Shown here: positions 1-8,052 of the stretch, one piece after another
How the letters are laid out: each line of letters opens with the position of its first letter
Position numbering within the stretch: the stretch's first letter is position 1
Notes under the pieces: model-generated
Database searches by the model: none
What the model saw: only the letters and a program-made list of their open reading frames with translations
Told to the model about the DNA's origin: nothing
Assembly: GCF_002812705.1 (NCBI RefSeq)
Contig: NZ_CP025030.1
Coordinates: forward strand, 5,642,001 to 5,706,000
DNA length: 64,000 nt
From: Achromobacter spanius
GTDB taxonomy: Bacteria > Pseudomonadota > Gammaproteobacteria > Burkholderiales > Burkholderiaceae_B
Direction: 5' to 3'
Position numbers and translations under genes: made by a program

Positions 1-23
1 GCGCCGCCTCCGTGGAGACCAGT

Positions 24-1124
24 ATGCCTGCCATGATGAAAGCCGCCGTATTCGCGGGCCCCAACCGTGTCGAGATACGTGAAAAGCCCATTCCCGACGT
101 GGGGCCGAACGACGCCTTGATGCGGATTACCACCACCACCATCTGCGGCACAGATATTCACATCGTCAAGGGTGAATATCCGGTGAATAACGGTCTGACG
201 ATTGGTCACGAGCCCGTCGGCGTCATCGAAAAGCTCGGGACCGCGGTACGAGGCTACACCGAAGGCCAGCGCGTGATTGCCGGCGCGATCTGCCCAAGCT
301 TCAATTCCTATGCGGCTCAAGACGGCGCGCCCTCGCAGGACGGCACCTACCTGGTCGGTATGGGCATGTGCGGATGCCACGGGTACCGCGCCACTGCGGG
401 ATGGCGATTTGGCAACATGATAGATGGCGCCCAGGCGGAGTACCTGTTGGTTCCGGATGCGGAAGCCAACCTTGCACCGGTGCCGGATGCACTGAGCGAC
501 GAGCAGGTGCTCATGTGTCCGGACATCATGTCCACGGGCTTCAAAGGCGCCGAGAACGCCAACATCCGAATCGGCGATACGGTGGCGGTGTTTGCGCAGG
601 GGCCGATAGGACTCTGCGCCACGGCCGGCGCCAGGTTGTTGGGCGCCACCACCATCATTGGGGTCGATGGAAACCCGCAGCGCTTGGCGATGGCGCAGGC
701 CTGGGGCGCCGATGTCGTGCTGAATTTTCACGAGTGCGATGTGGTTGAGGAAATCTTGCGGCTGACAGGCGGCAAGGGCGTCGACTCCGCGATTGAAGCC
801 CTGGGGCAGCAGAGCACATTCGAATCGGCGTTGCGTATCCTGAAACCCGGGGGCACCTTGTCCAGCCTCGGCGTCTATTCAAGCGACCTGACGATACCGG
901 TTTCGGCTTTCGCCGCGGGCTTGGGCGATCACAAGATAAACACGGCGCTTTGCCCTGGCGGCAAGGAGCGCATGCGACGCCTGATGAATGTTCTGCAGTC
1001 GGGACGGCTGGACCTGACGAAGATGGTCACGCACCGCTACAGCCTGGACGACATCGCGCAGGCCTACGACCTGTTCGCGAACCAGCGAGACAACGTATTG
1101 AAAGTGGCCATCCGGCCGTTCTGA
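24..1124 (+). CDS. zinc-dependent alcohol dehydrogenase, isopropanol-dehydrogenase-like
   Basis: A 366-residue medium-chain dehydrogenase that should oxidise a secondary or other small alcohol with NAD(P). The catalytic zinc site is visible as CGTDIH with the downstream GHE motif. The usual four-cysteine structural zinc lobe is replaced by a longer loop, as in NADP-dependent isopropanol dehydrogenases. A Rossmann region follows in the middle of the protein. The ATG at 24 is preferred because GGAG lies six bases upstream; an in-frame GTG at 12 is possible. The stop overlaps the start of the next gene (TGATG), so the two are probably co-transcribed. The true substrate cannot be read from the sequence. 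Confidence 0.85.
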   Translation: MPAMMKAAVFAGPNRVEIREKPIPDVGPNDALMRITTTTICGTDIHIVKGEYPVNNGLTIGHEPVGVIEKLGTAVRGYTEGQRVIAGAICPSFNSYAAQDGAPSQDGTYLVGMGMCGCHGYRATAGWRFGNMIDGAQAEYLLVPDAEANLAPVPDALSDEQVLMCPDIMSTGFKGAENANIRIGDTVAVFAQGPIGLCATAGARLLGATTIIGVDGNPQRLAMAQAWGADVVLNFHECDVVEEILRLTGGKGVDSAIEALGQQSTFESALRILKPGGTLSSLGVYSSDLTIPVSAFAAGLGDHKINTALCPGGKERMRRLMNVLQSGRLDLTKMVTHRYSLDDIAQAYDLFANQRDNVLKVAIRPF

Positions 1125-1981
1125 TGCAACGTGGCCGAACGTTTTTCTCCGGCGTTGCGGCTCTTCCCAGACGGCAGCGCAAACATCACGCCATCTTCAC
1201 GATGGCCTGGCTTTTCCTTGCCGCGCTGGCGCACGGCCAGGGGGCACTGCAACCGGCCGACGTAGCGTCCGCGTACAGCCGCGAAGTGTCCCCAAGGCTT
1301 GCGTTGCCGGATGACGAACGCGTCCGTTACGGTGACCTGGCCAGCCATGCGCTGGTATCCGCCGGTATCTCCTTATTGGCGCCTCAGTATGTCGTCATCG
1401 CCGACCGAAACATCTACGTGCAGGCGGTATTCGTCTATTGGTTGCACCCCGTTGCGCCGCCCCTGTATATCGGGGCATCCCCGGCCTCTACCGGGCAAGT
1501 CGGCACGTTCGACCATTTTGAGACGCCGACCGGCGTGTTTCCCCATACCTTGGCTAACCCGGACTACCGCGCCGAGGGCATAAAAAATGCGAACGGAATC
1601 CTCGGCTATGGCGTGAAGGGCATGCGTGTCTACGACTTCGGTTGGCAGAACGCCCGCCAAGGCTGGGGCACGGAACGCATCGCCACCATGCGTTTGCAAA
1701 TGCACGCGACCGACCCCTATTTGCTCGAGCCAAGGCTGGGCACCCCGCAGTCCAAGGGCTGCCTTCGTATTCCGGCGACGCTAAATGAATTTATTGACCG
1801 TCTCGGCTTGCTGGATGCTGAGTACGAACTCGCCGCCGATTTAGGCTTCCAGCCCTGGGTATTGCGCTCTCAAAGGACACCGGCATATGGCGCGGGACGG
1901 TATCTGATCGTCGTCGACACGGAGCGCCGCGCCCGACCAGGCTGGTCGCCTCAACCTTGGATCAATCCGAAGAATCCATGA
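1124..1981 (+). CDS. L,D-transpeptidase family protein (YkuD fold)
   Basis: 285 residues. A basic N-terminal stretch (RRQRKHH) followed by a short hydrophobic segment ending AHG looks like a signal peptide or anchor, placing the enzyme in the periplasm. The catalytic signature SKGCLR is present, with a histidine (LQMHATD) 16 residues before its serine, the spacing expected of YkuD-type L,D-transpeptidases that form 3-3 cross-links or attach proteins to peptidoglycan. The start overlaps the dehydrogenase stop as TGATG; an internal ATG at 1202 would remove the basic region. The family call rests on the Cys/His motif; overall similarity looks moderate. Confidence 0.7.
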   Translation: MQRGRTFFSGVAALPRRQRKHHAIFTMAWLFLAALAHGQGALQPADVASAYSREVSPRLALPDDERVRYGDLASHALVSAGISLLAPQYVVIADRNIYVQAVFVYWLHPVAPPLYIGASPASTGQVGTFDHFETPTGVFPHTLANPDYRAEGIKNANGILGYGVKGMRVYDFGWQNARQGWGTERIATMRLQMHATDPYLLEPRLGTPQSKGCLRIPATLNEFIDRLGLLDAEYELAADLGFQPWVLRSQRTPAYGAGRYLIVVDTERRARPGWSPQPWINPKNP

Positions 1982-2109
1982 CATCCCTGCTACCGCATGA
2001 CGAGTTGGATCGAAGGCCGGCTTCATACACATCCTGCGCGTGATGAAGGCGCCCGGGCAGGCAGACGCCAGAACGTTGAGTTTTGTCAATTCGCCACGTT
2101 CAGATAAGC

Positions 2110-2153
2110 CTACGCTCGTTCTACGAGCCTGGTCCGGACCAGCGTCAGCGTAG
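2110..2153. promoter_or_regulatory. nested inverted repeat upstream of the phasin gene
   Basis: A perfect 14-bp palindrome CTGGTCCGGACCAG (2129-2142) sits inside a second pair of 7-bp arms, CTACGCT (2110-2116) and AGCGTAG (2147-2153). It ends 26 bases before the phasin ATG, a position suited to an operator or a leader hairpin. No known regulator motif is claimed. Confidence 0.4.
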
Positions 2154-2179
2154 CCTTAATCGCTTGGAGGTATCCCGTC

Positions 2180-2587
2180 ATGCAGCCCGTCTACGAACCC
2201 TATACGGCACTGTACAAATACGGTCTTGATGTCGCGCTATCGGCAGCATCAAACTACTTTGAATATGTGAGGGAGCTGAGAACCTTGCAACTCAAGGTCG
2301 ACAAAGAGATGGTGACCTGGATGCAAAATGCACATACCGAGATCGACGCTGAATCGTCGATCGCAGGCATATGCGCCCTGCAACAGAAGCACATGACCGA
2401 TCTGATTGATCGCGAACTGAGGTACTTCAAGGAACTGGAAAGAATTTCCCGAGAGGCGTCGGCATCAACCTCACAAGCACTACGGAATGGTCGCAATCCT
2501 TGGCAGGAGCGTTTTTCCCAAATTGCAGAAGACGTTGCGCAGGTTGTCGCTCATGGCAGCGCGGCGGAAAAAATTAAAAGCCCCTGA
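2180..2587 (+). CDS. phasin-like protein (PHA granule-associated)
   Basis: 135 residues, almost entirely predicted alpha-helical, with no signal peptide. The N-terminus (YEPYTALYKYGLD) and the long amphipathic helices resemble phasins, which coat polyhydroxyalkanoate granules. The adjacent downstream PHA synthase gene supports this reading. A strong ribosome site (GGAGG, start spacing 8) precedes the ATG. Because the neighbouring synthase is frameshifted in this sequence, the phasin may no longer have native granules from this locus to coat, unless another phaC exists elsewhere. Confidence 0.6.
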   Translation: MQPVYEPYTALYKYGLDVALSAASNYFEYVRELRTLQLKVDKEMVTWMQNAHTEIDAESSIAGICALQQKHMTDLIDRELRYFKELERISREASASTSQALRNGRNPWQERFSQIAEDVAQVVAHGSAAEKIKSP

Positions 2588-2649
2588 GTGAGTGCGCATC
2601 ACGCTCAAACCTGCCGGCCCACCGCGGATCGCAACGTCAGGACTGCACT

Positions 2650-4421
2650 ATGAACGCCCCTTCTGTCAGTGCGAGCAGCGCCCTGCTGGCTGCCGAGGAT
2701 GCATCCGACGAGGTTTTCCAAGCGCTGAACTACAGCAAAGAAGCCCTGCTGGCGCAGTTGACTGGTGGCATTTCGCCCGCTGCCTCCACGCTTGCAATGC
2801 TGGACTGGTGGATCCATCTTTATGCGGCACCCGGAACGCGGCTGAAGCTTGCCATGCGCTACGCCGATGCCATCGCAAGGCTGAGCCAACATGCGGCAAT
2901 GTGCGCGACAGGCGGCACTTACACTGACGCTGATATTCCCGACTCTCCGCGTAGCTCGGCCGAGGCTTGGCGGCGCGAACCGTATCAGTTGTGGATGCAC
3001 GCTTTTTCCCTGACACGCCAATGGTGGGATCAGGCGACAAAGCAAGTGCCTGGCGTGGATGCGCACCACGTTGACTGGTTTCCTTCTGTGCCCGGCAGTG
3101 GTGCGATCTCTTTTCGCCGGCAAACTTCCTGCTGACCAATCCTGAAGCCCTGCAACGCACCGTGGACCAAGGTGGGGGCAATCTTGTCGCCGGTTTCAGG
3201 AACTTCATGGCTGACCTGCAAGACCTGGCAGGCAGCCCCGCCGATAGCGGAACGGACCGCTTCCAAGTGGGCAAGACCATCGCAATAACGCCAGGGGCCG
3301 TCGTATTCCGCAACCATCTTCTCGAGCTTATCCAGTATGCGCCGTCGACGGCCACCGTCCGGCCTGAGCCGATTTTCATCACGCCGGCCTGGATCATGAA
3401 GTACTACGTTTTGGACCTGTCTCCCCAGAATTCGCTTATCCGCTATCTGGTCGCGCAGGGTTATACCGTCTTCTGCATTTCATGGCGCAATGTCGGCGCC
3501 AAAGACCGCAACCTCTCTTTAGAGGACTACCGCGAATCAGGCTTCATGGCGGCGCTTGACGCCGTCACGCGGGTTGTTCCGAATCAGCGCGTTCATGCTG
3601 TGGGGTACTGCCTGGGGGGAACGCTGCTGTCCATCGCCGCGGCCGCGATGGCGGGGCAAGGTGACGATCGGCTCGCAACGTTGACCCTGCTGGCGGCGCA
3701 AACGGATTTCACCGAGCCTGGCGGCCTGGGCTTATTCATCGGTGAAAGCGAGGTCAACTTCCTGGAAAGCATGATGTGGGCGCAAGGCTACCTGTCCGCG
3801 CAGCAGATGGCCGCTGCATTTCAAGCGTTGCGGCCCATGGACGAGGCCTGCGGGCGAGCAACGCGCGCTTATTTATTTGGTGAACGTTCGACTTCCAATG
3901 ACTTGGTCGCCTGGAATGCCGATTCCACGCATATGCCATATCGGATGCACTCGGAATACCTGCGCAAACTATTCCTGAACAATGAACTTGCGGCTGGCCG
4001 CTATCAAGCCGGCGGTCGGGTCATTGCGCTTCGCAATATCAGAACGCCAGTATTTTCGCTGGGCACGGATGCCGACCGCATATCCCCCTGGCGCTCCGTC
4101 TACAAGGTGCACTACCAGACAGATGCCGACGTCCGCTTCGTACTGACCAGCGGTGGCCACAATGCCGGCGTCGTCAGCGAACCGGGGCACATTGGACGCT
4201 GGTACAGAACCCGCGATACGCCGGCGAGCGGCTTTCGGTGCGGCCCAGATGAATGGCTGCAAGACAGCGCGCTGCACCAGGGCTCTTGGTGGCCCGAGTG
4301 GAGCGAATGGCTGGCTCAGCGCTCAAGCGCGCCAAGGCCTGCAAACCAGGAACTTGGCGTTGCAGGGAGCAATCAGTCGGCGTTCACGCCTGCGCCCGGG
4401 CGATATGTTTTTCAGAGATAG
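2650..4421 (+). pseudogene. phaC: class I poly(3-hydroxyalkanoate) synthase, frameshifted
   Basis: PHA synthase polymerises hydroxyacyl-CoA on storage granules. Two overlapping frames encode it. The first frame (2650-3135) gives 161 residues through VPGVDAHH and then runs out of homology. The second carries the rest, readable from LVSFCARQWCDLFSPANF (about 3075) to 4421. Frame 2 contains the lipase-like box GYCLGG, the Asp loop (GTDADRISPW) and the His loop (SGGHNAG). Restoring one base near 3073-3075 (GA-CTGG) would rejoin the frames into about 590 residues, the normal family length. Either the gene has suffered a one-base deletion or the sequence has an error there. The independent downstream ORF starts at 3162. 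Confidence 0.85.
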
Positions 4422-4478
4422 TCGCGTTACCCGCCCCCGGCGCAGGCGGATGCGTATCGCGCGCCTGGGCGGTGCGCA

Positions 4479-4904
4479 TCATTCGATTTTCAGCGTCTTG
4501 TTCTGGTTCCCGGCGAGCTTGGGAAGCGTCAGCGTCAGCACGCCGTTTTCACACACGGCTTTGGCGGCGGCTTGATCGATAGGACTGGCGAGCGACACGG
4601 TACGTTGAACGCGTCCCCAGAATCGTTCCTGCCGGATCACGTTTCCGCCTTCCTTCACTTCACTGTTCTGTTCCTTGTTAGCTGAAATCATTACGGTGTT
4701 CCCGTCGATTTCCACCGATATGTCCTTTTTATCGATGCCAGGGATTTCAGCCTTCAACACGTACTTGTCACCGGCCTCTGTAATGTCGATGTCCAGCCTG
4801 GGGGATCGTTCATCTGCCTGCGAACGAATCGGTCGCAGAAAGGCCTGGAACACATCAGCGACCGGGTCTGAAGAAAACGGACTGTATTGCGTCAAACGGG
4901 TCAT
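4479..4904 (-). CDS. Hsp20/alpha-crystallin small heat-shock protein
   Basis: 141 residues with a full alpha-crystallin domain from about residue 35 to the C-terminus (motifs ITEAGDKYVLKAEIPG, FWGRVQRTVSL, and ENGVLTLTLPK). Such proteins are ATP-independent holdases in the cytoplasm. The ATG at 4904 is chosen because GGAG lies six bases upstream; two earlier in-frame ATGs overlap that Shine-Dalgarno. The gene converges on the broken phaC. The C-terminal ends in LKIE with an unusually short tail. Confidence 0.93.
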   Translation of the reverse strand: MTRLTQYSPFSSDPVADVFQAFLRPIRSQADERSPRLDIDITEAGDKYVLKAEIPGIDKKDISVEIDGNTVMISANKEQNSEVKEGGNVIRQERFWGRVQRTVSLASPIDQAAAKAVCENGVLTLTLPKLAGNQNKTLKIE

Positions 4905-4978
4905 GTTTATCTCCATTGCTTCACGTGGTGAGCGGCTACCCACCCAGATGTAATGATGATCCGAGCGACAGGTTCAAT

Positions 4979-4994
4979 GTTGACCTATGTCAAC
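4979..4994. repeat. inverted repeat GTTGAC-N4-GTCAAC
   Basis: Perfect 6-bp arms with a 4-bp centre lie in the 267-bp space between the divergent hsp20 and VOC genes, about 75 bp upstream of the hsp20 start. This is a possible operator; no HrcA/CIRCE or RpoH box was recognised here. Confidence 0.25.
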
Positions 4995-5171
4995 TGCAAA
5001 GTGCGGAATCCCCGGGCTTGGTGCTGGTCCGCGATTGCGTGCGCGAGTGCTCTTCGACTCGCAAGATTCGCGTGATTGAATCGCTGCGAAAACGCCGCAT
5101 TACACTGATTTGGTTTCACCGGCCAAACATTCTGCTTAGGTACGGTGAGCGCCATCCCCTCGGAGACCCCC

Positions 5172-5531
5172 ATGTTCGATCACATCGGTTTCGGCGTCAG
5201 CGACATCAATCAAAGTCGCGACTTTTTCCTGCAAGCGCTGGCGCCGCTCGGCGTGCGCCTGGCCATGGAAGGACCCAACAGCATCGGCTTGGGCAAGGAC
5301 GGCAAACCGTCCTTATGGCTATACGCGACCTCGTCAGTCACGGCTCCATTGCACATCGCCATTGCGGCGGCGACGCGGGCGGACGTGGACGCCTTCTATC
5401 AAGCCGCGCTGGCGGCAGGTGGCCGGGACAACGGGGCTCCGGGCGTTCGGCCGCATTACCATCCCAACTATTACGCCGCGTTTGTATTCAGCCCTGACGG
5501 CCACAACGTGGAAGCCGTCTGCCACCGCTAA
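5172..5531 (+). CDS. VOC family protein (glyoxalase/bleomycin-resistance fold)
   Basis: 119 residues with one vicinal-oxygen-chelate module of two beta-alpha-beta-beta-beta repeats. The start MFDHIGFGVSD and the ending FVFSPDGHNVEAVCH are typical of the small glyoxalase-like family. The final histidine/glutamate region may bind metal. GGAG at 5162-5165 fixes the ATG at 5172; an upstream in-frame GTG at 5145 is not needed. The substrate is unknown. It is a distant paralogue of the VOC gene at 13178. Confidence 0.85.
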   Translation: MFDHIGFGVSDINQSRDFFLQALAPLGVRLAMEGPNSIGLGKDGKPSLWLYATSSVTAPLHIAIAAATRADVDAFYQAALAAGGRDNGAPGVRPHYHPNYYAAFVFSPDGHNVEAVCHR

Positions 5532-5558
5532 CCAGGCCGCCCGCCTTGACGAGCGTGA

Positions 5559-5589
5559 ACAAGCCTTAAGTTGTCTCGACAAGCCTTAA
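5559..5589. repeat. 11-bp direct repeat at the convergent gene junction
   Basis: ACAAGCCTTAA occurs at 5559-5569 and 5579-5589; the second copy contains the stop codon of the LysE gene. It is probably a small local duplication. Confidence 0.4.
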
Positions 5590-6209
5590 CGACTGCTGGC
5601 CAGGCGTATCCCCAAGCCCACCAGCGCGACGCCCATCAAGGCATCAACCACGCGGCTCATGCGCGCATAGACGGATCGAACGCGGCCCACGGAAAAGAAC
5701 GCCGCCAGCGCGCCGAGCCACGCGGCCGTTATCAGGCCGACCAGCGCAACCACGCTGACATACACCCAGGTGGGTGCGCCAACCGGCAGCACGGTCACAA
5801 ACAGCGTGGCGAAAAACGTTGCCGTTTTCGGATTGGTGATGCCGACCATGAAGCCCTGGCGCCAGGCTTGCAGCGCCCCGACTCGCGCAACACCGTGAAT
5901 GCTCGGCTCGCCGCTCTTGGCCTTGAAAGCCGCCATCAGCATCCGCGCGCCCAGGTAGATCAAGTACGCCGCGCCGGCCAGGCGGATGGCCTCGTAGAGC
6001 CAGAAGAGTTCCTTGATCAGCAGGCCAAACCCCAGGATGGCCAAGGTGGCCCAAAGGACTACCGCGCAAGCGATGCCCAGACCGACGAGCATGCCGGATC
6101 GCCGGTCATTCAAGGCGTTGGACGTCACGGCAACGAAGTCTGGGCCGGGGCTGGCGCAGGCCAGAAGAACGATGCCGGAAAGCGTGAGCAACTGAGGCAG
6201 GTAGTCCAT
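5586..6209 (-). CDS. LysE family amino-acid exporter
   Basis: 207 residues and about six hydrophobic segments. The N-terminal ASPGPDFVAVTSNAL and the central GITNPKTATFF motifs are hallmarks of LysE/RhtB exporters, which push amino acids or homoserine lactone-like compounds out of the cytoplasm by proton exchange. The ATG at 6209 gives the normal family start (MDYLPQLL); the longer open frame to 6317 adds nothing recognisable. It is transcribed away from the iron cassette. The substrate is not predictable. Confidence 0.9.
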   Translation of the reverse strand: MDYLPQLLTLSGIVLLACASPGPDFVAVTSNALNDRRSGMLVGLGIACAVVLWATLAILGFGLLIKELFWLYEAIRLAGAAYLIYLGARMLMAAFKAKSGEPSIHGVARVGALQAWRQGFMVGITNPKTATFFATLFVTVLPVGAPTWVYVSVVALVGLITAAWLGALAAFFSVGRVRSVYARMSRVVDALMGVALVGLGIRLASSR

Positions 6210-6312
6210 GTATCCAAGTCCTGGGGGGATTGATCGGGGGTACGGCAAGGCATCAACCGGTGAGGCTGGCACTTTAGCACCGCGATAAATCCGCCTCGCC
6301 GAAAGACGCAAA

Positions 6313-6327
6313 TGCATATTAGAATCA
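6313..6327. promoter_or_regulatory. possible Fur-box-like site upstream of the ECF sigma gene
   Basis: In an AT-rich island the sequence TGCATATTAGAATCA matches the 7-1-7 Fur pattern (TGATAAT-N-ATTATCA) at about 10 of 14 positions. Its location 34 bp before the FecI-like gene fits iron control. The match is weak, so the call is tentative. Confidence 0.3.
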
Positions 6328-6360
6328 ATAACTTTTTGTTATTTGTCCAAGCGCTTCCTC

Positions 6361-6861
6361 ATGTCCCACCCTCCCAAGGCCAGGAAAGACTGGCTCGCCC
6401 ATTACGCGGAGATGATCGGCAAATGGCGCGGGCGGGGGCACGAGGATGGCGAAGACGCCATGCACGACACCGTGCTTGGCATGCTGGAAGGCGACGTCGC
6501 GGCTATCTATGACCCACGCGCGTACCTGTCCCGTGGCACCTCCAACCGCCTGGTCAGCCGGCATCGGCACGTCAACACGCTGGACATCACGTCGCTGGAT
6601 GACGTGCCCGGCGGCGATCACCCCGCCACGCCTCCGGCCGACGACGGCGTCCGGTTCCAGCAACTGGCCGACGAGCTGACCCGTGCGTTGGAAGACCTGC
6701 CGCCCAAGTGCCGGCAGGTTTATCTGTGGTGCCGTCTGGAAGGATGGACGCACACCGAGATCGCCCAGGAAATGGGCATCTCGCGCAGCATGGTGGAAAA
6801 ATACATGACTCGCTCCGTGCGTCACATCAACGATCGGCTGCAACACCATGCCCCTCTCTGA
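6361..6861 (+). CDS. FecI-type ECF sigma-70 factor
   Basis: 166 residues with sigma region 2 (residues about 10-75) and region 4 (about 105-160). Region 4 carries the helix-turn-helix GWTHTEIAQEMGISRSMVEK, typical of iron-starvation sigma factors activated through FecR. It should direct RNA polymerase to the neighbouring TonB-receptor gene. ATG 6361 is preferred over the TTG at 6343; neither has a good ribosome site. The gene overlaps fecR by 14 bp, so translation is probably coupled. Confidence 0.92.
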   Translation: MSHPPKARKDWLAHYAEMIGKWRGRGHEDGEDAMHDTVLGMLEGDVAAIYDPRAYLSRGTSNRLVSRHRHVNTLDITSLDDVPGGDHPATPPADDGVRFQQLADELTRALEDLPPKCRQVYLWCRLEGWTHTEIAQEMGISRSMVEKYMTRSVRHINDRLQHHAPL

Positions 6862-7930
6862 CTCTCGCCCCCCCGCTTCTCGTCCTATCCACGAGCGCCC
6901 GCCCGTGCACGAAGACGCGCACGGCGACGACGTGCTGGAGCATCCGAGCGACGCGGCGCATTGGTTCTCACGGATGCATTCCGGCGAGATCACGGAAACC
7001 GATCGGCAGGCGTTTGCCGCCTGGTGCAGCGCCAACCCGGCGCACGAACGCGAATACCAAAAACTGACCGCGCAATGGGACGCCGTGCTGTCCCTGCCTG
7101 AAGCGCGGCTGCGCGGCCTGATGCAAGCCACGAACGCCACGCAAGCCTCGCAGTTTGCGCCCCCGCCGCCCGCGATGTCGCGGCGGCGTTTCGGCTTGAG
7201 GATGGTGGCGGCCTGTGCGCTGCCCGTTGCAGCGGGCCTGCTGGCCGCGCCCTACGTCGCGCCCTACCTCTTCGACCGCGACGAAAAGCGGCTGAACTAC
7301 GCCACCCGCAAGGGCGAGCGGCGGCAGGTCACCTTGCCGGACGGATCCATCCTGCACCTGAACGGCGACACCCGCCTGGCCGCCCGCTTCGGCGCCAACG
7401 AACGCCGGGTGGAACTGGCGCAAGGCGAGGCCTTCTTTGAAGTGCAACACGACACGTCCCGGCCTTTCGTGGTGGAGGGCGGCGTGGGGCAAGTCACCGT
7501 GACAGGCACCCGTTTCAACGTGCGGCGCGACAGCGAGAGCTTGCAGGTCAGCGTTGAATCGGGGTCCGTGCGGCTGGAATCCGGCCCCTGGTGGCGGCAT
7601 AGCGAACACCGCCTGGGCGCGGGTCAACAGGCCATTGCCTACGCGGGCGGCCCGCTTGGCGAAGTCACCCAGGTCAATGTCGACAACCTGACCGCCTGGC
7701 AGCGCGGCAAGATCATCTTCAACAATGTGCCGCTAGCCACGGTCATCAACGAGATGAACCGCTACCTGATGCAGCCCGCCAGCCTGGACGCGCCCGCGCT
7801 TGGGGCCTACCGCATCTCGGGCGTCTTCAGCGTGGACGACCCGCTGGCCATGATCGACGCGCTGCCCGCCATTGCCCCGGTGTCGCTCGACCGCTTGCCG
7901 GACGGCAGGGTCCGAGTGCTGGCGCGCTGA
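6848..7930 (+). CDS. FecR-type anti-sigma/sigma-regulator
   Basis: 360 residues. The cytoplasmic N-terminus has a DUF4880-like segment (AAHWFSRMHSGEITETDR), then a single membrane-crossing helix after SRRRFGLR (about residues 115-140), and a periplasmic FecR domain with the LPDGSILHLNGDTRL and VTGTRFNV motifs. It relays the substrate-loaded state of the receptor to the sigma factor encoded just upstream, with which it overlaps. A secretin/TonB short N-terminal-like segment is seen near the C-terminus (ISGVFSVDDP). Confidence 0.92.
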   Translation: MPLSDSRPPASRPIHERPPVHEDAHGDDVLEHPSDAAHWFSRMHSGEITETDRQAFAAWCSANPAHEREYQKLTAQWDAVLSLPEARLRGLMQATNATQASQFAPPPPAMSRRRFGLRMVAACALPVAAGLLAAPYVAPYLFDRDEKRLNYATRKGERRQVTLPDGSILHLNGDTRLAARFGANERRVELAQGEAFFEVQHDTSRPFVVEGGVGQVTVTGTRFNVRRDSESLQVSVESGSVRLESGPWWRHSEHRLGAGQQAIAYAGGPLGEVTQVNVDNLTAWQRGKIIFNNVPLATVINEMNRYLMQPASLDAPALGAYRISGVFSVDDPLAMIDALPAIAPVSLDRLPDGRVRVLAR

Positions 7931-8052
7931 CGATTTGTAACAATTCAATTACAAAATAATAGCGATTCCCATTCCGGTTTCAAGCCAGCTCATGCGTCTA
8001 GAGAGGAAGGGGCGGATTCATCCACGCCGCCCGCCTACCTCCTTTAGAACCG

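Noticed and set aside
6265..6285. TGGCACTTTAGCACC as a possible sigma-54 promoter before the iron cassette.
   Set aside because: The -12 TTGC element is missing.
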